DNA of 64,000 bases, from contig NZ_JAODTL010000040.1 in the NCBI RefSeq assembly GCF_026191375.1, positions 1-64,000 on the forward strand. Direction: 5' to 3'. The position numbers and the translations under genes were made by a program. This document shows positions 22,250 to 31,091 of the stretch, piece by piece (positions within the stretch are counted from its first letter, which is position 1; every line of letters begins with the position of its first letter). The notes below the pieces were generated by a model that was not told the DNA's origin, made no database searches, and was given only the letters and a program-made list of their open reading frames with translations. This DNA comes from Marinomonas pontica (GTDB taxonomy: Bacteria > Pseudomonadota > Gammaproteobacteria > Pseudomonadales > Marinomonadaceae).

Positions 22250-23225
22250 TTACTCAGCTGAGCTGTGTTTTCTTGCGCGAATGTCAGATTGCGCGCTGCG
22301 ATAAAATTTTTCTTGTGGCTTAGACTTCGTGACTTGATCGTCGTCGTTGTCTTCATTGCGCAGCAATAAGAAGTCAGCAACGCGTTGTTCATCAAGACGA
22401 TTGGACTTCACGGCGGCTTTTAAAGCGCAACCAGGCTCACCTTCATGGCGGCAGTCACTAAAGCGACATTGTTTTTCCAAGGCAATAATATCGGCGAAAT
22501 TGGCAATGGCACTGCTATCAAACTCTGCTAATTGCAATTCACGCATGCCAGCGGTATCTAATAAAATCGCTCCTGAAGGCATGATTTTTAAAGACCCAGA
22601 CTCGCCAATATTGCGTTGTGTCTTATTGTCGTCGGTGGTTTGCATCAGCGTATTGATCAAGGCCGACTTGCCTGATCCAACGGCGCCTAGCAAAGCAACC
22701 GTTTTGCCTTTTTTAAGGAAGGGTGCCAAACAAGACAAACTGTTTGCATCCAACGCATTGACGGTTTCCACGATCAGTAATGGGTCGAGTTTTTCGACTT
22801 GAGCGCGTTTTTCCATGGCATCGTCACAGGTGTCAGCTTTGGTCAATACAACCACTGCATCAGCTTGAGCTTCATGGGTAAGTTCTAAATAACGTTTGAT
22901 TAACGTTAAGTTGAAATCCTGATTTAACGCGCAAATCAAAAAACAGTATCGATATTGGAAGCAATGCTTTCAAAGGCTGAACTGGCTTCTAAAAGGCGCA
23001 AAAAACGGTTTTCAGTATCGGTAACAACCCAGTCACCCACCGCCATATTTGGCATATCTGAATGGCTTTCTAATGAAAAAAGCCAAATTCACCGACAAGC
23101 TCATATTGGTTGCTATTAAAAGCACAAATACGCGCAATGCGATTCGATTCTAAATCATCCAATGATAACTGTTGTTGAAAGTAAGCCTGCCAGCCTAGAT
23201 CCAATAAAGTAAACGTGGAATCCAT
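22250..23225 (-). CDS. rsgA: Ribosome small-subunit maturation GTPase RsgA (two frame breaks)
   Basis: Circularly permuted GTPase that checks late 30S assembly. From 23225 come an OB-fold N-terminus (AVGDWVVTD), the permuted motif order TKAD (G4), GAVGSGKSALIN (G1) and LLDTAGMREL (G3), and a C-terminal zinc site CRFSDCRHEGEPGC. The frame breaks at the A runs 23076-23081 and 22938-22943; one extra base at each gives the expected GFFSLES and DTVFLICALNQDFN. The G1 motif differs slightly from the usual GxSGVGKSS. A signature-rich, near full-length gene of about 325 residues. Confidence 0.87.
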
Positions 23226-23518
23226 TGATATTACCCCAAGCGAAATACGCCATCGTAAATTAGAAGCAAAGCGCTTCAATTAGTACAACCGAACATCAGT
23301 AAATAGTTACCTTTGTTCTAGCCAAAAAAATACACCAAACCACACGGATTATAACCCGTTAAAACAAGGCGTTATTCTGCGAGATTAGCACAGTGTGACT
23401 GGCCTACAAACAGAAATATTGCTGTCATAAAAATGCGTTATCGTCGGGCTATTTACATGGAAATGACCGCGCAGCATCTTTCACCAATTTAATGCCTGAC
23501 AAGAGACATTTACCAAGA

Positions 23519-24628
23519 TTAAATACCTTTTACAGCGGATTTCTTTGGAACCTGCTGAGTAATGCAATGAATGTTTCCACCGCCTAATAGTATATTTCTG
23601 GCATAAATGCCGTGAATATCATAATCAGGGAATGCTGCTTGCAATAAACGCTTAGCCTGCTCGTCGGTATCTACGCCAAATACAGGAAAAATAATGTGCT
23701 GGTTGCAGATTAAAAAATTTGCGTAAGACGCGGCTAAGCGTTCGCCTGCATCGCGGTTCATATTAGGGCTTTCAACGACGCTTTTGGCTTCTTCTTCGCT
23801 GACGTACAGTGGGCCGGGCATGGGCAGTTTGATGATGTCCAGCGTTCGGCCTTTGGCGTCTTTTGTGTTGCTTAGGACTTGAAAGGCCGCTTGACTGATC
23901 GCGTACTGCGGGTCGTTTGGGTCTTCGCAATAGGTTAACGCGACAACACCTGGGCGAATCACGTGCATGATATTGTCTACGTGGCCATTGGTTTCGTCGT
24001 TAAACAAACCGTCTTTTAACCAGATGATTTTATCTACGTTCAAATACACCTTTAGTAGGTCTTCAATGTCCGCTTTGCTCAAATCAGGGTTACGGCTTGG
24101 GTGAAGCAGGCACTCTTCTGTGGTGTACAGCGTTCCTTCACCGTCCACATGAATGGAACCGCCTTCTAAAATCAAAGGCGCTGCGTAAACTTGATCGCCC
24201 GTAACGGCGGCCATTTTTTCGGCCACTGCGTTGTCTTGCTCCCATGAGTCGTACAGTCCATCTAACTCGCCACCCCAGGCATTGAATTGCCAGCTGTTTG
24301 CACGGCGTTCGCCTTTGTCATTCACAACATAAGTCGCACCGATGTCACGCATCCAGCAGTCGTCAGAGGGAATAGTGAGCAATCGAATATGATCTGGTAG
24401 TGATTGACGAGCTTGATCGTGATGTTTTTCATCCACAATAAAAGTGACATCAGCGGCCTTAGAAATGGCCTCAGCAACCGCAACAAACTCTTGTTGTGCC
24501 GGCTTGCCTTGTTCGCGCCAGTTGTCTTCTCGGGTTGGCCATGCCATCCACACTTGCACTTGCGGCTCATGTTCTGCAGGCATTCGAAAGCCATCCAGTC
24601 GTGGTGAGGTAAAAAGCGTGCTGCTCAT
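23519..24628 (-). CDS. aguA: Agmatine deiminase
   Basis: Converts agmatine to N-carbamoylputrescine and ammonia, part of the arginine-to-putrescine route. At 369 residues it is full length for the peptidyl-arginine-deiminase-related family. Visible hallmarks are WMRDIGATYV near residue 90, the ILEGGSIHVDGEGTLYTTEECLL block, DETNGHVDNIMHV, and the catalytic Cys355 in LGGGNIHCITQQ. AAAGGA precedes the ATG. The usual partner aguB (N-carbamoylputrescine amidase) is not in this window. Confidence 0.94.
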   Translation of the reverse strand: MSSTLFTSPRLDGFRMPAEHEPQVQVWMAWPTREDNWREQGKPAQQEFVAVAEAISKAADVTFIVDEKHHDQARQSLPDHIRLLTIPSDDCWMRDIGATYVVNDKGERRANSWQFNAWGGELDGLYDSWEQDNAVAEKMAAVTGDQVYAAPLILEGGSIHVDGEGTLYTTEECLLHPSRNPDLSKADIEDLLKVYLNVDKIIWLKDGLFNDETNGHVDNIMHVIRPGVVALTYCEDPNDPQYAISQAAFQVLSNTKDAKGRTLDIIKLPMPGPLYVSEEEAKSVVESPNMNRDAGERLAASYANFLICNQHIIFPVFGVDTDEQAKRLLQAAFPDYDIHGIYARNILLGGGNIHCITQQVPKKSAVKGI

Positions 24629-25051
24629 AACGTGTCCTTTATTCTGGCGGTGAGCCTCTATTCGCAGAGGATCGGTTTTTCGCCAATTCTATGGCAGAGA
24701 CGCAAACATTCAAGCGTATTTTTGTCTATTTTGGTGAGTTTGCTTTTATTGGCAGCACATTTTTTGCGTCTTTACATTTCCTCGACGGAAAGCGTTACCG
24801 AGTAAAATGGTAAAAAATACAGGCCAACGCACGCCGAGCATCACCTATAAAAGTTAATATCCAATAAAAAACTATTATTAATCAGTGGTTTATGTTGTTT
24901 TTGGAAAGCTGGCACAACATTCGCAATAGTCTAAGTGACGTCAACCTTTGGAAGAAAAACCATCCAATATAGGTTGAATTGGTTTCTTGAAGTCACGCTT
25001 ATTCAGCGTTGATTTTGCAGAATTTTATAACACTAAATGGAGGTTACCATT
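24629..25051. other. 423-bp divergent intergenic region
   Basis: No credible gene. It holds the aguA 5' region on the minus strand and, at 24910-24925, a sigma-54 promoter match reading rightward, leaving a leader of about 115 bases before the lipoprotein start. The region is AT-rich around 24840-24900. Confidence 0.7.
24910..24925 (+). promoter_or_regulatory. Predicted sigma-54 (RpoN) -24/-12 promoter
   Basis: The 16 bases TGGCACAACATTCGCA match the RpoN consensus (TGGCAC-N5-TTGCA) at all key positions except one T, with GG and GC at the required spacing. Transcription would start near 24936 and enter the small lipoprotein gene at 25052. A sigma-54 activator gene lies just beyond it. Confidence 0.65.
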
Positions 25052-25324
25052 ATGACTATGAAACGTACTCTACTAAACAGCGCTTTGGTTCTTGTAACAG
25101 CGGCAACATTGGCAGCATGTGGACAAGAAGGCGAAGAAAACAAAGTAGAAGATGCCATGTCAAACGCAGGAGATGCCGTTGAGCAAACAATCGATGACGC
25201 AGGTGATGCATTGAACAACGCTGGTAATGCAATGGAAGACACCATGACAGACGCTGGTAATGCCATTGAAGACAAATGCGAAGAAGTAAAAGAAGGTGTT
25301 AACGCAGCCGACACTAATTGTTAA
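25052..25324 (+). CDS. Small lipoprotein with short Ala/Asp-rich repeats
   Basis: About 90 residues. A lipoprotein signal ends in the lipobox LAAC (Cys23). The mature part repeats an alanine-rich unit of about 11 residues (DAGDALNNAGNAMED, TDAGNAIED) likely to form an amphipathic helix, and ends with two further Cys. Function unknown; it resembles small stress lipoproteins in composition only. The GGAGG site at 25039-25043 fits the ATG at 25052, not the in-frame ATG at 25037, which overlaps that site. A sigma-54 promoter match lies upstream and a strong terminator follows. Confidence 0.75.
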   Translation: MTMKRTLLNSALVLVTAATLAACGQEGEENKVEDAMSNAGDAVEQTIDDAGDALNNAGNAMEDTMTDAGNAIEDKCEEVKEGVNAADTNC

Positions 25325-25333
25325 TAATAAGTT

Positions 25334-25370
25334 CGATTGAGGCAGACAGGTTCTGCCTCAATCGTTTTTA
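25334..25370 (+). terminator. Terminator of the small lipoprotein gene
   Basis: A perfect 13-bp stem (CGATTGAGGCAGA, 25334-25346, with its complement at 25352-25364) is followed by TTTTTATTT. Confidence 0.93.
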
Positions 25371-25376
25371 TTTGAC

Positions 25377-26725
25377 TTACACAAGTGGTGAGTTGTCGTA
25401 TTTGTCTAGCTTGTTATAGAGCGTTTTGATGCTTATGCCGAGTTGATTGGCGGTGTCTGTGCGGTTGCCATCGTTACTTTTGAGCGTCTTTAGAATGGCG
25501 ATTTTTTCGATATCATCAAGGCGCATGCCATGCGGAATGCCCGCTGTTTTTGAGGGTGCTTGCGCGTTGATTTCATTGGTAATGATGTGCTCGGGGTGAA
25601 TGGTGTGGTCGGCCAAAATATATGCTCGCTCGATGGCGTGTTTTAGTTCTCGGACATTGCCAGGCCAAGCATATTGGCGGATTTTTTCGAGACTCTGATC
25701 AGAAAGTTGTTTGTGAAGGCCATCTTGGGCATTGCGATATGCCAAGAAGTGTTGGGCAAGACCGCAAGCATCGCCTTCTCTATCACGCAATGGCGGAGAT
25801 TGAATGGGAAATTGGGCGAGGCGAAAATACAGGTCCTCACGGAAGATTTCGTCACGAATGGCGTTTCCAAGGATTCGGTTGGTGGCAGCCACGATCCGCA
25901 CGTTGGTTTTTTTACATGCTGCGCTCCTACGGGTTTGTATTCTGCGCTCTCCAATACTCGTAACAATTTTACCTGGTGTTCGTAGGGCATTTCGGTGACT
26001 TCGTCTAAAAAGAGCGTACCGCCTTCGGCTTGTTCAAAAACACCTTGATGGTCTTTGTGTGCTCCCGTAAACGCCCCTTTAACATGGCCAAACAGTTCGC
26101 TGTCAATCAGCTCTGGGCTCAGCGCGCCGCAGTTAATGGCCACAAACGGCGCATCCGCTCTTGGGCTAAACACATGCAAGGTATTTGCAATCAATTCCTT
26201 GCCCGTACCGCTTTCACCGATGATGAACGCATTGGTGTTTGTGGCGGCAACTTTGCGAATGGTGCGATACAGAGTATGCATGGCGCTGGAAGAACCAACA
26301 AGCAAACCAAATTGATCTAGGTAGCTGGTTTGTGTCGTGACCTGAGGTGAAGAGTGGCTTAGTTCGCTAAAAATTTCATTTAATGACGATGCCACCAAAT
26401 TCACATTGAATGGTGCGCGATAATGAAAACCGGCGCCTTTTTGAATGAGTTTGTCCAATCGCGCATCGGGTTCGCCTTGGCTAAAAAAGAAGAATTCGGT
26501 TTGCGACAGAATGGGGTGATGGATTAGGGCGCTCAATGACTCGTCTTGATCGGAGTGGACTTCAATGAGTGCGACATCACATTGGCTCGCCGATAATTGC
26601 TGTAGCCAATTTTCTTCGTGATGACTGATGTTCAGTTCATATTGTAGAACGCCTTTTAGCGCCAGCAGGTCGGACGCCAAAGTCGGGTCTTGAACGTGCA
26701 AAAAGAGCTTTGGTAAAGACATCAT
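25377..26725 (-). CDS. Sigma-54-dependent NtrC-family activator with degenerate receiver (one frame break)
   Basis: About 450 residues. An N-terminal receiver-like domain is followed by an AAA+ domain with Walker A GESGTGKE, the sigma-54 contact loop ELFGHVKGAFTGAH and Walker B GGTLFLDEV, then a Fis-type helix-turn-helix (TDTANQLGISIKTLYNKLDKY). Where receivers carry the phosphorylated Asp, this one reads DVALIEV, with Glu, so it may act without phosphorylation. The frame breaks at the T run 25907-25913; one extra base restores KKTNVRIVAATNR. I chose 26725 as the start because AGGGA lies just upstream. No histidine kinase is adjacent. Confidence 0.85.
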
Positions 26726-26880
26726 TATTTTCCCTGAATCGATATCATGAAATGGATACGGTAATAAAATCATAGGGTTGAAGCGGATCAAAGGTGTGGC
26801 TCTATTACTTTTCATGAAACACAGCGTTAATCACGCGTATTTGCACAAAGCTCACCCTTTTTTGAAAGGAGGCCACGGTG

Positions 26881-27357
26881 ATGAAAGAACACAGTTTGGA
26901 TCAGAGGACTTTTACGCAACATGACTGTCGGCTTCTTTACGACATGCTTTCTGTGTGCTTAGACGGTGTTTTTGCCAATTCAAGGCTACATAATCGAGCG
27001 GATAATACGCTAGAGAAACAGGTGTTTCAGTCGTTGTCTGTGTTGTATCGGCATTTGGCGGCATGCTTAATGGTCAATATTAACCGCCAAGTAGTCAAAG
27101 TAAACGCGGCAGGCACTAACGCTGCTTCCCCCACCGCAAGCATCATTGCGACGGCGTATTTAGCTGCGTTAGATGGATCCGCTTCCCAAGCGCCCATTCA
27201 AGTAATGGATGTGAATAAACAGACGATAAGGCAGCTTCGGGTATGGTCTCAACAACTAGTGAATGAGCCTTTTGTGTGCGCGATTTCTGACAATTTGGCG
27301 AGTCTCCAAAGAGGCATAGATCGCGCGCAGCAGCGGCGAGAAAATGCCCAATTGTGA
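26881..27357 (+). CDS. Unrecognised 158-residue protein
   Basis: I do not recognise this protein. It is soluble and mostly helical by composition, with a low-complexity middle (NAAGTNAASPTASIIATAYLAAL). A very strong ribosome site (AAAGGAGG at 26865-26872) fits the ATG at 26881; the GTG at 26878 is also in frame. It is transcribed divergently from the sigma-54 activator across 155 bp. The good ribosome site suggests a real expressed gene. Confidence 0.6.
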   Translation: MKEHSLDQRTFTQHDCRLLYDMLSVCLDGVFANSRLHNRADNTLEKQVFQSLSVLYRHLAACLMVNINRQVVKVNAAGTNAASPTASIIATAYLAALDGSASQAPIQVMDVNKQTIRQLRVWSQQLVNEPFVCAISDNLASLQRGIDRAQQRRENAQL

Positions 27358-27404
27358 TGAGCATTTAGCAAACAATCCCTCGTTAATACAGCAAAACGAC
27401 ATGC

Positions 27405-28184
27405 TTATTTATCGTCAACGATACGATAATCTAACTTGCCTTTAATAGAGCCAGTTTTATCGTGCGTTGCGACATTAAAATTAGCGTCATTCTTTTCTCT
27501 GTTTGGGTTAATGGTCGCAATAACCTGATTGTTCACCACCAATTGGTAGGTTTCTGAAAACGTGATGTTCAAGTCTTCCGATTTAGGGTTCTCAAACAAA
27601 ATGTTGTCTTTTAAGCGAATGCCACGGCTTTCTCCGCGAACCCATTGACCCACAAGCGGCTGAGCTTTGAAAGAAACCGCATTATGCTCAACGGTCACTT
27701 CAGACAGAAAAATACGAATCACATCGCCATTCATTGCCACTTTTTGGCGGTCGCTAACGCGCGCATTTAACGCCGCTAACGTCGTGTTGGTTTGGCTGAC
27801 ATAGGTGCGCAATGCTTGAATGCTGGCGTTCAGTTCTTTGTCGGTCTGAGATTGGCTTGGGGATACTTTTGGTAACCCCGCCGCTTTGCCGAGTCGGTTG
27901 GTCAATTCGGTGTGATTGGATTGCGCCAAGGCGGTTTGATCCGCAAGCTGTTTCATTAGCGTCTTGTTGGTGGAAGAATTTTCTGTTGGCACAGTGGTCG
28001 TGTTCGTTGGTGTTAACTCTTCTGCCGCAGAAGTGTTTACCGATGGCGTGTCTAGCGCATTGGTTTGAACGGTATTTGTGTCGCGATTATCCACCTTGGA
28101 AGAGGGGGAATCTTGTAAAATTGGCATCGAGCAGGCGCTAAGTAATAGCGTTGCAAGTAAAAGGCCAGAACGTAATGTAGGCAT
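27405..28184 (-). CDS. Lipoprotein of unknown function
   Basis: About 259 residues. The signal peptide ends in lipobox LSAC, followed by a Thr/Asn/Ser-rich linker (about residues 30-75), a helical stretch (about 78-140) and a beta-rich C-terminal domain (VAMNGDVIRIFLSEVTVEHN onward to KLDYRIVDDK). No family recognised. An AGGAT ribosome site precedes the ATG. Probably membrane-anchored through the lipid, with the linker crossing peptidoglycan. It is read toward the downstream 26881-27357 gene, convergent with it. Confidence 0.7.
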   Translation of the reverse strand: MPTLRSGLLLATLLLSACSMPILQDSPSSKVDNRDTNTVQTNALDTPSVNTSAAEELTPTNTTTVPTENSSTNKTLMKQLADQTALAQSNHTELTNRLGKAAGLPKVSPSQSQTDKELNASIQALRTYVSQTNTTLAALNARVSDRQKVAMNGDVIRIFLSEVTVEHNAVSFKAQPLVGQWVRGESRGIRLKDNILFENPKSEDLNITFSETYQLVVNNQVIATINPNREKNDANFNVATHDKTGSIKGKLDYRIVDDK

Positions 28185-28252
28185 TGAATAATCCTAGGAT
28201 TAGAGGCGAAAAAATAGGCCACTAAGTATGCGGTATGGCGGGGGACATGTCG

Positions 28253-28292
28253 AGAAAAGCGTTTGAGGCAAGCAAATTACTTGCCTCAAACG
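28253..28292 (-). terminator. Terminator of hisA
   Basis: A perfect 13-bp stem: CGTTTGAGGCAAG (28260-28272) with its complement (28280-28292) and a 7-base loop. On the minus strand it is followed by CTTTTCTC. Confidence 0.85.
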
Positions 28293-28297
28293 TAGGG

Positions 28298-29059
28298 TTA
28301 TTTTTGCGAGTTATTCCACAAAATGCATTCGTCTAGGGTCACACCTTGTCCACCAAAAATGTCTAAGGCACTGCCGATGGTTAAATCGACTTTCCCGTTG
28401 GATAGTTCATGGACACGCTTTAAATCCGCTAACGAACGAGCTCCACCAGCGTATGTCACAGCAACAGGGCAGCCTTTTCCAAGTAAGGTGACTAAGTCTT
28501 CATCAATACCCGCTTGTAGGCCTTCAACGTCTGCCGCGTGAATCAAAAACTCGTCACAGTGGTTTGCTAACTCTATTAAGTTTTCTTGGTTCACTTGCGT
28601 CGATGTGATGGTTTGCCAGCGGTCTGTCGCAATATACCAACCGTCTTTTGTGCGACGGCAGCTTAAATCGAGCACCAAACGATCGGTGCCGGTTTCTCGT
28701 TTGATGTTGTCTAGGCGATCCCAAGAAAATTCGCCATTTTCAAACAAATAAGAAGTAACAATAACGTGCGACGCCCCTGCTGATAGGTAACTTGCTGCGT
28801 TACGATTATTGACGCCTCCGCCAAATTGCAAACCATCTGGGTAGGCGCGAAGTGCGCTGAGCGCTTCTTCTTGGTTGCCTTTGCCAAGTGCAATGACATG
28901 CCCACCCACTAAATTATGTTCCTTGTACATTAGGGCATAATGTTCAGCGTTGTATTCGCTGATAAAGTTCTCGGTGGCGCCTTTATCGTTCAGGCTGCCG
29001 CCTACAATTTGCTTAACCTTGCCTTGGTGTAGATCGATACAAGGACGGAATTGGGTCAC
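28298..29059 (-). CDS. hisA: Eukaryotic-type HisA (ProFAR isomerase, HIS6-like)
   Basis: Fourth step of histidine synthesis: isomerisation of ProFAR to PRFAR by a TIM barrel. The sequence follows yeast HIS6, not typical bacterial HisA: FRPCIDLHQGKVKQIVGGS at the start, VIVTSYLFENGEF, LVLDLSCRRTKDGWYIAT, EFLIHAADVEGLQAGIDE, and HELSNGKVDLTIGSALDIFGG near the end. Bacterial HisA proteins start with a PALDLIDG-type motif instead. At 253 residues it is complete, with a GTG start after AGGAG. It is a single gene with no his operon. A separate bacterial hisA may exist elsewhere in the genome. Confidence 0.92.
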   Translation of the reverse strand: MTQFRPCIDLHQGKVKQIVGGSLNDKGATENFISEYNAEHYALMYKEHNLVGGHVIALGKGNQEEALSALRAYPDGLQFGGGVNNRNAASYLSAGASHVIVTSYLFENGEFSWDRLDNIKRETGTDRLVLDLSCRRTKDGWYIATDRWQTITSTQVNQENLIELANHCDEFLIHAADVEGLQAGIDEDLVTLLGKGCPVAVTYAGGARSLADLKRVHELSNGKVDLTIGSALDIFGGQGVTLDECILWNNSQK

Positions 29060-29199
29060 AAAAAACTCCTATTTAGTCGGAAACAAGTCGGCGATTGTAA
29101 CCGATAATGTACTGATAAACGATGCTCCAAAGCAAACACTTAATAAGCCTGTTATAATCGCAGACCAATTCGATAGATAAGAATCATAGCGCTACTACC

Positions 29200-29613
29200 A
29201 TGTTGCAAATTACCCTCGCCGTGTCGATCCCAGATCATGAAATAGAACTGACAGCCATTCGTGCTCAAGGTGCGGGTGGGCAGAATGTGAATAAAGTGTC
29301 TTCGGCCATTCACCTTAGATTCGATGTGGCGAATTCGTCTTTGCCAGAATTTTACAAAGAACGTTTGCTGGCGCTGAGTGATTCACGGCTCACCAAAGAC
29401 GGTGATATTGTCATCAAGGCACAACAACATCGTACCCAAGAATTGAATCGAGAAGACGCACTGGCTCGTTTGAAGGAGCTGATTCTTGACGCTGTACGCG
29501 TTCAAAAAGCGCGCCGACCGACCAAACCCACACGTTCTTCGCAGAGAAAACGCGTTGATCAGAAAAAGCAAAAAGGCCAAATTAAAAGTTTGCGTCGCAG
29601 TAACTGGGACTGA
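29200..29613 (+). CDS. arfB: Alternative ribosome-rescue hydrolase ArfB
   Basis: Small release-factor-like protein (137 residues) that hydrolyses peptidyl-tRNA on stalled ribosomes. The GGQ catalytic motif is at residues 26-28 ([16 protein letters not shown]). The Lys/Arg-rich tail ([19 protein letters not shown]) is the part that enters the empty mRNA channel. It lacks the codon-recognition domains of RF1/RF2, as expected. Divergent from hisA; followed 44 bp later by a GNAT gene. Confidence 0.93.
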   Translation: MLQITLAVSIPDHEIELTAIRAQGAGGQNVNKVSSAIHLRFDVANSSLPEFYKERLLALSDSRLTKDGDIVIKAQQHRTQELNREDALARLKELILDAVRVQKARRPTKPTRSSQRKRVDQKKQKGQIKSLRRSNWD

Positions 29614-29656
29614 AAGTACAAAGTGCACAGCAACCATACTGCAAAGGAGATAACCC

Positions 29657-30130
29657 ATGATGTTACGCAAAATGCGTCAGGAAGAGTTTCCAGCGTATCG
29701 TGATTACTTTATCGAAGATTACAGCCGAGAAATCATGCTGAATTACGGTCGTTCGTCGGAAGACGCCATTACCCAAGCAAAGCAAGAATTGTCGCGTAGC
29801 TTTCCTAATGGTGTCGAGCAGACGAACCAAGAATTGCAGTGCATTGAAGTGAATCGACAAGGTCTGGCTCAGGTGGTGGGCTATCTTTGGTATTCGATCG
29901 ATCGTCAGGAACGCGCCGCTTTTATTTGCGATTTTTATGTGGCCGAGAAATATCGAGGCCAATCGTATGGCAAACAAGCCATGCAAACCCTTGAGCATAG
30001 CTTACAAAGAGACGGCATCCATCAGATCAAATTGCGAGTGGCGTTTCACAATAAGCGCGCATTTGCCTTGTATGAAACGCTTGGCTTTGCTGTTACCGGA
30101 TTTAATATGGCCAAGAATGTATCCGCATGA
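29657..30130 (+). CDS. GNAT-family N-acetyltransferase
   Basis: About 157 residues with the GNAT fold signature: FICDFYVAEKYRGQSYGKQAM (acetyl-CoA pyrophosphate loop R-x-x-G-x-G-like) and LRVAFHNKRAFALYETLGF near the C-terminus. The substrate is unknown. AAAGGAG precedes the ATG; a second in-frame ATG directly follows. The stop overlaps the DUF1289 start by four bases (ATGA), so the two are translationally coupled. Confidence 0.85.
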   Translation: MMLRKMRQEEFPAYRDYFIEDYSREIMLNYGRSSEDAITQAKQELSRSFPNGVEQTNQELQCIEVNRQGLAQVVGYLWYSIDRQERAAFICDFYVAEKYRGQSYGKQAMQTLEHSLQRDGIHQIKLRVAFHNKRAFALYETLGFAVTGFNMAKNVSA

Positions 30131-30348
30131 CGAATAAGCCAATCGCCGTCGTGAACGAGACATCCGAATCGAAGGTGCTAAGTCCCTGTATTCGTCACTG
30201 TTGTTTGGACGGCGATGATGTCTGTGTCGGTTGCTATCGCACCATTACGGAGATCATGAATTGGCAACCGTCCTCTGACGCGCAAAAACGGGATATTTTG
30301 AACCGTTGTTCTACTCGTAAACAACAACACGATGCGCGTTATCGCTGA
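30127..30348 (+). CDS. DUF1289 small Cys-rich protein
   Basis: 73 residues with the DUF1289 pattern SPCIRHCCLDGDDVCVGCYRTITEIMNW; its four spaced cysteines could bind zinc or a cluster. Function unknown in the family. Overlaps the GNAT gene by 4 bp. Confidence 0.85.
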   Translation: MTNKPIAVVNETSESKVLSPCIRHCCLDGDDVCVGCYRTITEIMNWQPSSDAQKRDILNRCSTRKQQHDARYR

Positions 30349-30511
30349 TTTCCCCCAACGGTTGTATTTTCTCATGTTCGCGATTTTTGTTTTGTCTTTT
30401 TTTTCAGTATTAGTGTAAGAAAGCCACGCCTGCCCACGTCAAAGTTCTAGAAACACAAAAAGCCGCTTGGTGTTGACCAAGTGTTTAGACGAATTGAGTG
30501 GGTAATGTACC

Positions 30512-31091
30512 GTGATTGCAGAACTTCAAGCATGGCTGACATCGGGAAACACGTCCTTAACGCTGTTGTGTGTTGGCATTGTGCTTTTGTCTTATTTACT
30601 TGAAGACTTAGCGATTGCCACAGCAGCCACCGTGTCAGTGCAAGGACATTTGTCGCCATCGCTTGCGTTGTTGTCGATTTTTATCGGCATTGCCAGTGGT
30701 GATGTGGGCTTGTACTTATTAGGGCGTTACGCCCGTAATGTCCGATGGTTGCGCTACCGTGCTTTAACCCATACCTCTTTTAACGTTGTAAGAGAAAAGC
30801 TTACTCAACGCGCTTTTGCGAATTTGTTCTTAATTCGCTTTATCCCCGGTTTGCGAACCATTGGTTTTACCTTGAGCGGTTTTTTCTATCCCACTCCCGC
30901 TGTTTATGAGCGCCGTTCTGCTGGCGACGTCCCTATGGACGTTGGTGGTGTTTACGTTGATATATCAGCTCGGAAACGTTGTGTTTTCTGCCTTGGCCGA
31001 ATGGAAGTGGGGGGTGATCCCCTTGGCCTTTGTTTTGTTGTTTTTGATGAATCGTTTTCTGACACCGTCTTTCACACGAGGTAAGTTATGA
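30512..31091 (+). CDS. DedA-family membrane protein (one frame break)
   Basis: An integral membrane protein of about 192 residues with the DedA/VTT core: YLLEDLAIATAATVSVQGHL, GDVGLYLLGRYARN, and FANLFLIRFIPGLRTIGFTLSG. The family includes undecaprenyl-phosphate and phospholipid translocases. The frame breaks at CCC 30896-30898; with one C fewer the sequence runs PTPLFMSAVLLATSLWTL and ends at 31091, overlapping the next gene by 4 bp. The GTG start at 30512 has GAGTGGG upstream. First gene of a seven-gene cluster. Confidence 0.82.

Noticed and set aside
25033..25314. Ser/Ala-rich minus-strand frame opposite the lipoprotein
   Set aside because: It mirrors the repeats of the real gene and has no ribosome site.
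30464..30483. Hairpin CGCTTGGT-gttg-ACCAAGTG before the DedA gene
   Set aside because: Stem of 8 pairs with one G-T and no T tail on the plus strand; no convincing role as terminator or riboswitch.
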